Shown here: one piece after another, positions 25,952-35,392 of the stretch | Numbering within the stretch: the stretch's first letter is position 1 | Layout: each line of letters starts with the position of its first letter | Source of the DNA: Candidatus Desulfosporosinus nitrosoreducens | Lineage (GTDB): Bacteria; Bacillota; Desulfitobacteriia; Desulfitobacteriales; Desulfitobacteriaceae | DNA: 64,000 nucleotides | NCBI RefSeq assembly: GCF_030954495.1 | Contig: NZ_JAVHUW010000084.1 | Location: 62,001-126,000, forward strand | Direction of reading: 5' to 3' | The notes under the pieces: model-generated | Databases searched by the model: none | What the model saw: the letters and a program-made list of their open reading frames with translations, nothing else | Told to the model about the DNA's origin: nothing | Position numbers and translations under genes: made by a program

Positions 25952-27076
25952 ATGACAAACAGGTATTATATGCCAACCAAAGTCTTTATGGGTGATGAGT
26001 GCATCCTTGAGAACAGTGAGGTATTTAAAGCGCTGGGAAAGAAGGCACTGATCGTGACCGGTGCTCAATCGGCCAAAAGAAATGGTTCGGAAAAGGATGT
26101 CAAAAACGCTTTGGATTCCGTAGGTATCCAATATCAGGTCTTTGACAAAGTGATGAGTAATCCGACGATTTCTTGCGTCTATGAAGGTGCCTCCGCGGCC
26201 CGGGAAAACGGTGCGGATTTTATAATTGCCATTGGCGGAGGCTCACCGCTGGATGCCGCGAAGGCCATTGCCTTGTTGGCCGCCCAAACTATTGAAGAGG
26301 GGAACCTCTTCTCCGGAAATTATCAGGATAAAGTATTGCCCATGGCTTTTGTGCCCACGACGGCCGGAACAGGCTCGGAAGTGACACAGTATTCGATTTT
26401 AACCAACGATAAAGCTCAGACTAAAACAAGTATTGCCTCGGATTTAATATTTCCGACGATTGCTTTCTTGGATGCCAGGTATACCGAGTATCTGGGGGTT
26501 GCTACCACCATTAATACAGCCATTGACGCTTTGTCTCACGTTGTTGAAGGTATGCTGTCTGTGAAAGCTTCGCTGATTTCCGATGCTTTAGCTGCAGCCG
26601 GCATTCAGAGGATTATGGCTTGTGTCCCCATCCTGTTGCAGGCAGTTCGGAGCGGGAGAGAAAGAGTTTTCGATCTCCAGCACAGGCAAGAATTGCTGCA
26701 AGCTTCTTTTATGGCCGGAATAGTCATTGCTCAAACCGGGACGACGGCTGTTCACGCTATGGGCTATTCTCTGACTTACTTTCAGGGTATTGACCATGGC
26801 CGGGCCAACGGGCTGCTTTTAGGGGAATACCTGAAACTTGTGGAGAAAGTGCGACCGGATTTGGCCGCTAAGATTCTGAATGCGATGAATTTCTCCCAGG
26901 CGGAACAGTTTCTGGAGCTTATGAATAAGCTCCTAGGCCCCAAAGAAGACATCAGCAGGAATGATCTTGAGCAATACAGCAAAATGGCCGTCCAAACTAA
27001 AAACATTGCTAATTGTGTGGTGAAACCTTCAGAAGATGATATCAGAACAATGTTTATACAGGCCTTTAGACAATGA
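25952..27076 (+). CDS. iron-containing alcohol dehydrogenase (malonate-semialdehyde reductase candidate)
   Basis: A 374-residue NAD(P)-dependent enzyme of the Fe-ADH family. The nucleotide site is AIGGGSPLDAAKAIA, followed by PTTAGTGSEVTQYS. The metal ligands lie in NTAIDALSHVVEG (Asp, His) and HAMGYSLTYFQGIDHGRANG (two His). AGGAGG precedes the ATG and the gap to the aminotransferase is 8 bp, so they are co-transcribed. In this setting a plausible job is reducing malonate semialdehyde, made by the transaminase, to 3-hydroxypropionate and thereby disposing of electrons without oxygen. Substrate choice in this family is broad, so this is inference. Confidence 0.88.
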   Translation: MTNRYYMPTKVFMGDECILENSEVFKALGKKALIVTGAQSAKRNGSEKDVKNALDSVGIQYQVFDKVMSNPTISCVYEGASAARENGADFIIAIGGGSPLDAAKAIALLAAQTIEEGNLFSGNYQDKVLPMAFVPTTAGTGSEVTQYSILTNDKAQTKTSIASDLIFPTIAFLDARYTEYLGVATTINTAIDALSHVVEGMLSVKASLISDALAAAGIQRIMACVPILLQAVRSGRERVFDLQHRQELLQASFMAGIVIAQTGTTAVHAMGYSLTYFQGIDHGRANGLLLGEYLKLVEKVRPDLAAKILNAMNFSQAEQFLELMNKLLGPKEDISRNDLEQYSKMAVQTKNIANCVVKPSEDDIRTMFIQAFRQ

Positions 27077-27101
27077 TTAAATACCTGCGGGAGGGAGCAT
27101 G

Positions 27102-28415
27102 ATGGAAGCTATAGAAATGGCAGTCAACAAATTGGCGGAAGATTTCAAGCCTGCCGTTGTGGATTTTTGTCAAAGACTTATTCGAATCCCCGCTCTTTCT
27201 GGGGATGAAAAAGGGGTAGCTGATCTTTATTTAACGGAAATGGAAAAACTGGGTTATGACCGTTGTTTTCGTGACCGTTGGGGGAATGTTATAGGGATCA
27301 TCGAAGGAACTGAGCCGGGACCGGCTATCATGTACAATGCCCATTTAGATCACGTTGATACCGGTGATTACAGTGAATGGAACGGATACGATCCCTATGG
27401 AGCCGCTATTGATTTTGCTGAAATGGAAAACCAGGACAGAGACGGCTTTGAACGTGTTGAAGTTATACATGGCCGGGCAGCGGCAGATGTAAAAGCAGGC
27501 GGAGCTTGTCAGATCTACTCGGGAAAAATCCTTCTTGAACTCAGAAAAATAGGGTATCCGCTCAAGGGGCGTTATATTTTCACGGGGGTGGTGCTGGAAG
27601 AGCCGGCCGAACAACTGGGAATGATTAAACTGCTTGAAGATACCTTTCCGGCAGAAAAAATCTCTTACGATGGCGTTGTATCTTGTGAAGCGACCTCTTT
27701 GAAACTGTACCTGGGGCATCGGGGCAGAGTTGAACTAAAAGTTACGATTTCCGGCCTGACGTCCCATGGAAGCGCACCTTGGCTGGGAATCAATGCGGTC
27801 AATAAAGCAACGAAATTTATTGACAAGGTTGAAGAATATATGGGGGCAGCGCGTAAAAGGGATGAACAGCTTGGCAACTCCAGTGTTGCCTTGACGATTA
27901 TTAACTGTACTCCGGGGGCAATGTGTATTGTTCCGGACAGATGCCAGATCACTTATGATCGCAGGTTTGTGCCCGGTGAAACCTACGACGGGTGTGTGGC
28001 GGAAATTCAGACGATTATAGATGAACTGGCAGCGGAAGACCCTGATTTTAAGGCCAGTGTGGAGATCGCCGCGGTCCCTCGAACGACCTATACCGGCCTG
28101 ACGGTTACCGTTCCTAATGTGAAAGAGGCCTGGAAAATCAGCCCGGAACATCCCTTTACGAAAGCGGCCGCGGCAGGTTTGCGGGCTATAGGGCAACCTG
28201 TAAAATACGGATACTGGGATTTTGGTACTGACCTTTCAGTGATTTGCGGCCGGGAAAAAAAGCCGGCAGTCGGTTATTCCCCCATGCAGGAATTCTATTG
28301 CCACAGGCCGATTGATAAAGTCAGGATTGACTACATGATTAAGGCCTTAGCGGGAAACGTGGCAATTTTCCGGGAGCTGACGGAGCTTGAGAAAAAAGAT
28401 TTCGCCTTGTCTTAA
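27102..28415 (+). CDS. M20 family metallohydrolase, YgeY-like, first copy
   Basis: A 437-residue di-metal amidohydrolase. The M20 signature is complete: NAHLDHV (metal His and catalytic-site Asp), HGRAAADVKAG (bridging Asp), VLEEPAE (general-base Glu), SCEAT and the late CHRP His. The dimerisation-domain insert (GHRGRVELKVTISGLTSHGS) is present. Sequence style resembles YgeY, which sits beside a hydantoinase gene in E. coli. In this operon a likely reaction is hydrolysis of N-carbamoyl-beta-alanine to beta-alanine, CO2 and ammonia. The start codon is either of two adjacent ATGs (27099, 27102) behind GGGAGGG. A close paralog follows. Confidence 0.85.
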   Translation: MEAIEMAVNKLAEDFKPAVVDFCQRLIRIPALSGDEKGVADLYLTEMEKLGYDRCFRDRWGNVIGIIEGTEPGPAIMYNAHLDHVDTGDYSEWNGYDPYGAAIDFAEMENQDRDGFERVEVIHGRAAADVKAGGACQIYSGKILLELRKIGYPLKGRYIFTGVVLEEPAEQLGMIKLLEDTFPAEKISYDGVVSCEATSLKLYLGHRGRVELKVTISGLTSHGSAPWLGINAVNKATKFIDKVEEYMGAARKRDEQLGNSSVALTIINCTPGAMCIVPDRCQITYDRRFVPGETYDGCVAEIQTIIDELAAEDPDFKASVEIAAVPRTTYTGLTVTVPNVKEAWKISPEHPFTKAAAAGLRAIGQPVKYGYWDFGTDLSVICGREKKPAVGYSPMQEFYCHRPIDKVRIDYMIKALAGNVAIFRELTELEKKDFALS

Positions 28416-28538
28416 AGTTGATTTGAAAAGGTCTCTTAGTTGATTGTTGCCCAATTCTGAGAGCGGAAATGAATTTTCTTGGCTTTCAAATATCAAGCGG
28501 GGCGCCGCGAATTTACCGGGAAAGGTTGTGAAGGTCTG

Positions 28539-29867
28539 ATGTTCGGTCTGAATGAAACAATGATTACAGCTATACGGGAAATCACAGAGGAGCTCTACCC
28601 GGAGATGGTAGCTTTTGGACAGAAGCTGGTGCAAACCCCCAGTATCAGCGGAAGCGAAAAAATGTTGGCCGATCTGGATTTGGCAGAAATGCGAAAACTG
28701 GGTTATGACGACGTGTTTCGCGATTCCCACGGCAATATTGTGGGGCTTGTCAGAGGCACGGAGCCCGGTCCAACGATCATGTATAACTCCCACATGGACC
28801 ATGTGAGTCCCGGCGATGTCGCCAATTGGCAGGGATACGATCCTTACGGGGGACAAATTGATGTTTGCCGGGTGGATACTCAAGATAAACAACCGGATGA
28901 AGCGGAGTGCATCCATGGCCGGGGAGCTTCGGATGTCAAATGCGGCGAAGCCGTACAAATTTATACGGGGGGGCTTTTGCTTAGGCTGCGGGAAAAGGGT
29001 TTTCCGATCAAAGGCACGTTTATGTTTGCCGGTGTTGTTCAGGAAGAACCGGCGGAAATGGTCGGCATGCTGCATTTAGTGGATAAAACCTTACCTGAAA
29101 AAGGGCTGACTTATGATGCCATGGTGTCTTCGGAAGCAACCTCTTTAAAGATCTACTGCGGCCACAGAGGCCGGGTGGAGATGCTGATTACCGTATACGG
29201 CAGAACGTCCCATGGAAGTGCGCCTTGGCTAGGAATCAACGCCATTTATAAAGCTATTCCCTTAATTACGAGAATTAAAGACGAGTTATACCCGTCGCTT
29301 CCCACTGATCCAGATTTAGGACAGGCGTCAGTATCTTTGAACATTATTGAGTGCTCGCCCGGAGCCCTATCCATTGTTCCGGATAAATGCCTGCTTTCCC
29401 TTGATCGCCGTACCCTGCCCGGGGAGACTGCAGCCTCAGCGATAGCTCAAATCCAGGCGATTATCGATGACCTGGCAGCCCAAGATCCCGAATTTAAAGC
29501 CGATGTTGTCGTTAAGAGTGCAGTCGAGACATCTTATACCGGCGTAACCTATGAAGTGGCCAAGGATATGAGCCCTTGGAAAATCAGCAAAGAGCATGGC
29601 TTTGTGAAAGCGGCGGCGGAAGCTCTGGAAGCGGTAGGGCAGACGGTTAATTACGGGTATTGGGATTTTGGGACGGACGCCAGCAAAACCTGCGGGATCG
29701 ACAGGAAACCTACTATCGGGTATTCTCCCATGCAAGAGCAATATGCCCATACCCCTTATGACAAGTGCCGGAATGACTTCATGAAAACAGCTTTAGTGGG
29801 CAATACGGCGATTTATCTTAACACATCGCTGCAAGGACCGGAGGCATTTGCCAAAGTCGAGTGGTAA
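28539..29867 (+). CDS. M20 family metallohydrolase, YgeY-like, second copy
   Basis: A 442-residue paralog of the preceding gene, colinear along its whole length, with the same metal and catalytic motifs (NSHMDHV, HGRGASDVKCG, VQEEPAE, SSEATS, YAHTP). The two differ enough (for example in the segment after DPYG) to suggest different substrates rather than a recent duplicate. The ATG is preceded by GAAGGT; a TTG at 28479 upstream lacks a site. One copy could act on N-carbamoyl-beta-alanine and the other on a methylated or unrelated N-carbamoyl amino acid. The gap of 123 bp before it shows no terminator. Confidence 0.85.
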   Translation: MFGLNETMITAIREITEELYPEMVAFGQKLVQTPSISGSEKMLADLDLAEMRKLGYDDVFRDSHGNIVGLVRGTEPGPTIMYNSHMDHVSPGDVANWQGYDPYGGQIDVCRVDTQDKQPDEAECIHGRGASDVKCGEAVQIYTGGLLLRLREKGFPIKGTFMFAGVVQEEPAEMVGMLHLVDKTLPEKGLTYDAMVSSEATSLKIYCGHRGRVEMLITVYGRTSHGSAPWLGINAIYKAIPLITRIKDELYPSLPTDPDLGQASVSLNIIECSPGALSIVPDKCLLSLDRRTLPGETAASAIAQIQAIIDDLAAQDPEFKADVVVKSAVETSYTGVTYEVAKDMSPWKISKEHGFVKAAAEALEAVGQTVNYGYWDFGTDASKTCGIDRKPTIGYSPMQEQYAHTPYDKCRNDFMKTALVGNTAIYLNTSLQGPEAFAKVEW

Positions 29868-29935
29868 GCCGGATGGCTGAGTGTGGAGCTCCGAGCCGCA
29901 ATGTTGCCAGTTTTTTAGTAAGGAGGGTATAGGGA

Positions 29936-31300
29936 ATGGACTTAATTATTAAAAATGGTACAATCATTTCTCCCACGGAGACGTATCAAGCGGATATCGC
30001 TGTAGCGAAAGGCAAAATAGCGGCTATTGGCCGGGATTTTCCGGAGGAAAGAGCGACTGTGGTCGATGCGCGGGATAAACTGGTTTTGCCGGGAGCCCTT
30101 GATGTGCATACCCATTTGGCGATGCCTTTTGGCGGCACCGTTTCGGCGGATGGCTATATGTCGGGAACGAGAGCTGCTGCTTGTGGCGGGGTGACGACGG
30201 TTTTTGATTATCCGGTGCAGAGAAAAGGGATGTCCATACTCGGTTTAATTGAAGAGAAGAAAAGCATCTGTGAAGCTGAGGCTTGTGTCGACTATGCCTT
30301 TCATTGCTGTATCACAGATTTGAACGACGGCGGAATATTAACAGAGATGGAACAGGCCGTGCAAGAAGGCATCACCAGCTTTAAATGCTTCTTTGTTTAC
30401 AAAAAGGAAGGAATGATGGTGGATGACGCCACCTTTGCCAGGTTGCTTCTGCGGGCCAAAGATGTTGGTGCCGTCATCAATATTCATGCTGAAAACCCGG
30501 ATTTAATTGACCTGAATATTGAACAATTTAAAAAAGAAGGAAAAATGTCTCCCTGGTATCATTATTTGAGCCGTCCTGAATATGTCGAAGCAGAGGGGGA
30601 CAAGCGCGCCATCCACTGGGCTAAAAATTTTCAATCTCCGCTCTATATTGTGCATATGGCGGATAAAGAAGGTCTGGAAGCGGCGATTGATGCCAAAAGA
30701 GAGGGGCATGAAATCTATGTGGAAACCTGCCCTCAATATCTGGAATTTACCAGCGAAGTTTACAAGCGGGAGGATGGCCGCAACTTTGTCTGTTCTCCTC
30801 CCATGAAAGGTCAGGAAAGCCAGGAGGCTTTATGGAAGGCCATCAAGAGCGGCGGAATTGACACAATTGCCACAGATCATTGTCCGTTTCAAAGTTATGA
30901 AAAGGATTGGGGAAAGGATGATTTCACTAAAATCCCCAATGGCTGTGCCGGGATAGAAACTATGTATCCCTATATGCTGGCGGCAGCCAATGAAGGCAAA
31001 CTTTCTTTTAATAAAGTGGTAGAGTTATGTTCGGCTAATCCAGCCAGAATCTTCGGCTGTACGAAAAAAGGCTCCCTTACTGTCGGGAAGGATGCCGACA
31101 TTGTCATCTATGATCCGCAAAAAGATTTTAAAATTACAGTGGCTGCTATGCATTCCGACTATGATCATACTATTTGGGAAGGCAAAGAGCTGCACGGTTA
31201 TCCTGTGATGACATTTTTAAGAGGCCAATTGGTTTACCAAGACGGGAAATTCGTGGGTAAACCAGGCTGGGGCAAGTTTATTAAGCGAGCCGGAAGATGA
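29936..31300 (+). CDS. dihydropyrimidinase / D-hydantoinase
   Basis: A 454-residue cyclic amidohydrolase with a TIM barrel holding two zinc ions. Ligands are visible: DVHTHL (H58, H60), the lysine to be carboxylated in ITSFKCFF (K150), HAEN, VHMA and TDHCPF. It opens the ring of 5,6-dihydrouracil or dihydrothymine to N-carbamoyl-beta-amino acids; related enzymes open hydantoins. GGAGGG lies just before the ATG. Its place between the M20 genes and the PreA gene fits the second step of reductive pyrimidine breakdown. Confidence 0.9.
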   Translation: MDLIIKNGTIISPTETYQADIAVAKGKIAAIGRDFPEERATVVDARDKLVLPGALDVHTHLAMPFGGTVSADGYMSGTRAAACGGVTTVFDYPVQRKGMSILGLIEEKKSICEAEACVDYAFHCCITDLNDGGILTEMEQAVQEGITSFKCFFVYKKEGMMVDDATFARLLLRAKDVGAVINIHAENPDLIDLNIEQFKKEGKMSPWYHYLSRPEYVEAEGDKRAIHWAKNFQSPLYIVHMADKEGLEAAIDAKREGHEIYVETCPQYLEFTSEVYKREDGRNFVCSPPMKGQESQEALWKAIKSGGIDTIATDHCPFQSYEKDWGKDDFTKIPNGCAGIETMYPYMLAAANEGKLSFNKVVELCSANPARIFGCTKKGSLTVGKDADIVIYDPQKDFKITVAAMHSDYDHTIWEGKELHGYPVMTFLRGQLVYQDGKFVGKPGWGKFIKRAGR

Positions 31301-31342
31301 TAACAGGATGGTTAGAGCATTAAAACGTGAGGAGGATGTCGC

Positions 31343-32854
31343 TTGCAGGCAAAAGCACTCAATGAATTTTCAGCCAAAAATGAATCGGACGGTTGTCTGC
31401 TTTGTTACACAGCCTCCTGTACAACAAGTTGTCCTCACGGACTAGATCCGGCTAAAGTCATACGCTCGCTGAGATTTGAAAATATCCGCGGTGCTGAAGA
31501 GTTAGTCGGAGAAAGCGTGGTTTGCCAGGATTGTGCGGAAAAAAGCTGTACTAAGGCCTGTATAAAGAGTAAGGTCGATCGTCCGGTCAGAATTCCGGAA
31601 CTTATGCAATATGTCAGGAGCTGTAGAAAAGAAAAAGGCCTTCTCAAGGCGGCAAGGGTTGACTTAGGAATTAAGTTCTGTGGTGTGCCCTGTGAAAATC
31701 CATTTTTTCTATCTTCTTCGGTTGTTGCCAGTAATTACGAAATGGTTGCCAGGGCTTTTCAACTGGGCTGGGCCGGAGCAGCCTTTAAAACCATTGGAAC
31801 CTTTGTCCCTCAAGAAGTATCTCCAAGGTTTGCTACTATCCGCAAGGAAGGCACCTCATTTATTGGTTTTAAAAATATTGAGCAGATATCCGATCACACT
31901 TTAGAAGAAAATCTAACGTATTTACACCGCCTTAAGCAGGAGTTTCCACACAAAGTCTTGATTGCTTCAATATTAGGCCAGAATGAAGACGAATGGACGT
32001 TTTTGGCGCGCCGGGTGACAGAAGCGGGGGTTGATATTATTGAATGCAATTTTTCCTGTCCGCATATGACAGGGGAGGGATTAGGTTCGGATGTCGGGCA
32101 AAATCCCGAATTGGTTGCTCTTTATACCGAAGCAACGAGAAAGGGAACTCACCTGCCCATATTGGCCAAAATGACACCGAATATAGGAAACATGGAGATT
32201 CCTGCCATGGCGGCTATGAAAAACGGCGCGACGGGGATCGCGGCTATTAACACGATTAAGAGCATTATGAATATCCATTTGGATGATTTCAGCTCGGAAC
32301 CTCAGGTTGACGGCAAATCTTGTGTGGGAGGATATTCCGGTAAAACGGTAAAACCCATTGCCCTGCGCTTTATCCATGATCTGAAAAAGCATCCTGACTT
32401 AAAGGATGTACCTATCAGCGGGATGGGAGGGATTGAGACCTGGCGTGATGCTGCTGAGTTTCTCACCTTAGGCTGTACCAATCTCCAGGTCACAACTTCG
32501 GTTATGCAGTATGGCTATCGGCTGATTGATGATTTAAAAGACGGGCTTTCGTCCTATCTGGGAGAAAAGGGATTTTCTTCAGTTCGGGAAATGGTGGGAG
32601 CGGCCTTGCCGAATTTAGTACCGGCGGATAGGCTAAACCGTCATTCTATTTCCTACCCCAAGTTTGAGCGCAAGCAATGTCTGGGATGCGGCAGATGTTA
32701 TTTGTCTTGTTTAGACGGCGGGCATCAGGCTTTGGTGATGGATGAGGCAGCCGGTAAACCCATATTAGCACCCCAAAAGTGTGTGGGTTGTCAGTTGTGT
32801 ATGGTTGTCTGTCCTGTGGGAGCAATTTCTTCCGGTAAACGTGTGGAGGTTTAA
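31343..32854 (+). CDS. preA: PreA-type dihydropyrimidine dehydrogenase with extra N-terminal Fe-S domain
   Basis: A 503-residue iron-sulfur flavoprotein that should reduce uracil or thymine, the first pathway step. Residues 105-430 form the FMN barrel (ECNFSCPHMTGEGLGSDVGQ, AKMTPNIGNMEIPAMAA, ISGMGGIETWRDAAEF). Two [4Fe-4S] motifs close the protein (CLGCGRCYLSC and CVGCQLCMVVCPVG). PreA is usually about 410 residues. Here an extra N-terminal region has two CX2CX4CX3C motifs (C18, C21, C26, C30 and C61, C64, C69, C73), like the Fe-S domain of PreT or of mammalian dihydropyrimidine dehydrogenase, but no FAD/NAD(P)H domain is attached or encoded next door. TTG start with AGGAGG seven bases upstream. 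The electron donor is unknown. Confidence 0.87.
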   Translation: MQAKALNEFSAKNESDGCLLCYTASCTTSCPHGLDPAKVIRSLRFENIRGAEELVGESVVCQDCAEKSCTKACIKSKVDRPVRIPELMQYVRSCRKEKGLLKAARVDLGIKFCGVPCENPFFLSSSVVASNYEMVARAFQLGWAGAAFKTIGTFVPQEVSPRFATIRKEGTSFIGFKNIEQISDHTLEENLTYLHRLKQEFPHKVLIASILGQNEDEWTFLARRVTEAGVDIIECNFSCPHMTGEGLGSDVGQNPELVALYTEATRKGTHLPILAKMTPNIGNMEIPAMAAMKNGATGIAAINTIKSIMNIHLDDFSSEPQVDGKSCVGGYSGKTVKPIALRFIHDLKKHPDLKDVPISGMGGIETWRDAAEFLTLGCTNLQVTTSVMQYGYRLIDDLKDGLSSYLGEKGFSSVREMVGAALPNLVPADRLNRHSISYPKFERKQCLGCGRCYLSCLDGGHQALVMDEAAGKPILAPQKCVGCQLCMVVCPVGAISSGKRVEV

Positions 32855-32896
32855 GGCTTAAGCGTTAGCCCATTGACAATAGACTGCAACGGCGCA

Positions 32897-32945
32897 GGGG
32901 ATAAGATTTTATCGATTTGACGGATAAAATTTTATACCCTTTTTT
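32897..32945 (+). terminator. terminator between the catabolic genes and the ABC transporter
   Basis: A stem of about 17 pairs (GGGGATAAGATTTTATC against GATAAAATTTTATACCC, one mismatch and one G-U) with a 9-nt loop ends in TTTTTT. It separates PreA from the transporter, which may have its own promoter or be reached by read-through. Confidence 0.85.
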
Positions 32946-33031
32946 GATGGCCAGGTTTTGTATACGATTTGAACCCCTAAGGCTTCATTTCACCATAAAA
33001 ATTGGCGCAAGCCATACAAGGAGGTCTATCT

Positions 33032-33802
33032 ATGAGTGCGCCTGAAATTCAGATTAAAAATGTCGGCATGGTCTATCAGGTCAACAATGGTGAAGACATT
33101 GTTGCTTTAACGGATGTCAACTTTGACATCCAAGAGGGAGAATTCATTTCCCTCTTAGGACCTTCCGGCTGCGGGAAAACCACGTTGCTGCGGATTATTG
33201 CCGATTTATTACAGCCTACTTCGGGCAGTATATCTATTCGCGGTCAATCCCCCAGAGACATACGAAGGCAGCAAAAATATGGCATTGTCTTTCAAAGCCC
33301 GGTTCTCTATGACTGGAGAACTGTGAGAAGAAATATTTGTATGCCGATGGAAATCACGGGGATTCCCAAGAAAGAGCGAACGGCTCGGATTAATAGGATG
33401 CTGGAATTGGTGGGACTGCAGGACTTTGGCTATAAATATCCTTTTGAGTTAAGCGGAGGAATGCAGCAGAGAGTAGGGATTGCGAGAGCTTTAGCTTTGA
33501 ATCCGGAATTTTTATTAATGGACGAACCCTTTTCGGCTTTAGATGAGTTTACACGAGAAAAGTTAAATGAAGATTTATTGAATATCTGGAGCAAAACCAA
33601 GAAAACAGTTATTTTTGTAACCCATAATATCCCTGAATCCGTATTCCTCTCGGATCGGGTTGTTGTTCTTTCTCCACATCCCGGCAGAATTTCAGCTGTT
33701 GTTGATATTAAATTGCCTCGTCCGCGAGAAAACTCTCTTCGGGAAACTTCGGAGTTTTACGAATATGTGACAACCATCAGAAGGAGCTTTGAGGGGGTGT
33801 GA
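33032..33802 (+). CDS. ABC transporter ATP-binding protein, NitT/TauT (SsuB/ThiZ) type
   Basis: A 256-residue ATPase that powers substrate uptake. Walker A is GPSGCGKTT (about 44-52), the signature is ELSGGMQQRVG and Walker B is FLLMDEPFSALDE, followed by the H-loop VTHNIPE. AAGGAGGT sits six bases before the ATG. The next gene starts within or just after its stop codon. It belongs to the group serving nitrate, sulfonates, taurine and thiamine-pyrimidine precursors. Beside pyrimidine catabolic genes, a pyrimidine or ureide substrate is likely. Confidence 0.92.
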   Translation: MSAPEIQIKNVGMVYQVNNGEDIVALTDVNFDIQEGEFISLLGPSGCGKTTLLRIIADLLQPTSGSISIRGQSPRDIRRQQKYGIVFQSPVLYDWRTVRRNICMPMEITGIPKKERTARINRMLELVGLQDFGYKYPFELSGGMQQRVGIARALALNPEFLLMDEPFSALDEFTREKLNEDLLNIWSKTKKTVIFVTHNIPESVFLSDRVVVLSPHPGRISAVVDIKLPRPRENSLRETSEFYEYVTTIRRSFEGV

Positions 33803-33804
33803 GT

Positions 33805-34605
33805 ATGACGATAAGCAAAAGAGACCAAAGAACGGTGGCTATTGTGTGGGCAATAGGGATCATAGTGGTTTGGGAATTGGCGGCCTATTTTTTAAAAAAT
33901 GTCATTCATGATCCCATGGCTTCCTCGAAACTGCCCTATCTCCATACCGTTGCCAAAACTTTGATGGAGAATTGGCAAGTGTTGCTGGAAGCAGGCGCTG
34001 TGACTCTCTCGAGAGCATCAATAGGCTTTGTTTTGGGCACAAGTGTTGGGATTTTGCTGGCAGTTGTTATGAGCCTGTCGAAGGCTGTGGAAAAAATCGC
34101 CTTTCCTTATTTGATTGTTTCCCAGATGATTCCTGTTTTAGGGCTGGCCCCAATCATTTTTAACATTGTCCGGGATATGGATGTATCGCGTATTGTAATT
34201 GCCGCCTATATTACTTTTTTCCCGGTTGCCGTTAATATGCTGAGCGGATTAAAAAGCGTGGAACAGGAAAAGAAAGATTTGCTCTTTTCCATAGCTGCCA
34301 ATAAGTACAAAGTCTATCAAAAGCTCATGTTCCCTTTCTCCATGTCCTATTTATTTACCGGACTCAAAATTGCCGCCCCTATGGCGGTTACAGCTTCTAT
34401 TTTGGTTGACATGCTGGGCTCAAAAAGCGGCATAGGAGTTAAGATCCTCTATTCCTTGTATTCCAATTCCTCAAATATCTTTTGGGCTTCAGTATTTACC
34501 AGCGCTTTCATGGGAATTGTCAGTTTTTACATTGTCGTTTTTGCCGAGCGGCTTTGCCTGCCCTGGCAAAATTCGGCTTCAAGGAAAGAAGGTGTGCGGG
34601 CATGA
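33805..34605 (+). CDS. ABC transporter permease, NitT/TauT type, first
   Basis: A 266-residue inner-membrane permease with six predicted helices and the cytoplasmic coupling segment (SIAANKYKVYQKLMFPFSM) that docks on the ATPase. The ATG at 33805 has GAGGGGG seven bases upstream; a GTG at 33799 overlapping the ATPase stop is a weaker alternative. Translationally coupled to both neighbours. It pairs with the second permease to form a heterodimeric channel. Confidence 0.9.
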   Translation: MTISKRDQRTVAIVWAIGIIVVWELAAYFLKNVIHDPMASSKLPYLHTVAKTLMENWQVLLEAGAVTLSRASIGFVLGTSVGILLAVVMSLSKAVEKIAFPYLIVSQMIPVLGLAPIIFNIVRDMDVSRIVIAAYITFFPVAVNMLSGLKSVEQEKKDLLFSIAANKYKVYQKLMFPFSMSYLFTGLKIAAPMAVTASILVDMLGSKSGIGVKILYSLYSNSSNIFWASVFTSAFMGIVSFYIVVFAERLCLPWQNSASRKEGVRA

Positions 34606-35369
34606 AAAACAAAGCAGCCAATTTGTTATTGCCCGTAGGGTTTGGTATAGCTTTAATCCTGATGTGGCAATTTGGATTTGTCCATAAGTTGTTGGATTTA
34701 AAGCCTTATCAATTGCCCGTTCCGACAGAAATTGCTTCTACTTTGGCGGCCAATCTTCCCAAAGCTTTGCAGGATTGTGGAGTTACGATTTCCGGGGCTT
34801 TGATCGGAATGTTCATTGGTTCGTTTTTAGGGTTTATGATTGCGGCTTTTGCTACCTTTTTTCCCAAATGGGGATATGGAGGCATGATCGTGGTTACGGC
34901 CCTCAATGCGGTGCCGATTGTAGCCCTTTCGCCAATCATGAATTTGTGGTTTTCCACAGGGATGGCAGAAAAAATCGGCGTGGTTACCATAGTCTGCATG
35001 GCGGCGATGGCTATCAATGCCTATAGTGGTTTAAATAATTTAAAACCATTTTCTCTAGACTTGATGTATTCGGCAGCTGCCAATAAGTGGACGATATTTC
35101 GCAAATTGCGCTTGCCGAATTCTTTACCCCATGTTTTTACAGCCTTTAAGATTAACATTGCCTCCTCGATTATTGCCGCTATCATTAGTGAATATTTCGC
35201 TTCCTCGACTTCCGGTTTAGGATTCGGCATCAAAGATCATCTGCGCAAGGCCGAGATGGCCATGGGCTGGTCTTATATTGTGGTAGCGTCTGTGGTAGGC
35301 GTGATTCTGTACTGTCTTATTTTATTGGTAGAACGCGATGCCCTAAAATGGCACGCTTCACAAAAATAA
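34602..35369 (+). CDS. ABC transporter permease, NitT/TauT type, second
   Basis: A 255-residue permease with six predicted helices and the coupling motif SAAANKWTIFRKLRLPNSL. Its ATG overlaps the stop codon of the first permease (ATGA) and has AAGGAAGG upstream. A long in-frame extension from 34482 lies inside the first permease gene and is not expected to be translated. Two different permeases in one system is the arrangement seen in ThiX/RibXY-like importers. Confidence 0.9.
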   Translation: MKNKAANLLLPVGFGIALILMWQFGFVHKLLDLKPYQLPVPTEIASTLAANLPKALQDCGVTISGALIGMFIGSFLGFMIAAFATFFPKWGYGGMIVVTALNAVPIVALSPIMNLWFSTGMAEKIGVVTIVCMAAMAINAYSGLNNLKPFSLDLMYSAAANKWTIFRKLRLPNSLPHVFTAFKINIASSIIAAIISEYFASSTSGLGFGIKDHLRKAEMAMGWSYIVVASVVGVILYCLILLVERDALKWHASQK

Positions 35370-35392
35370 ACAAACTATCAGGAGGGAAATTT

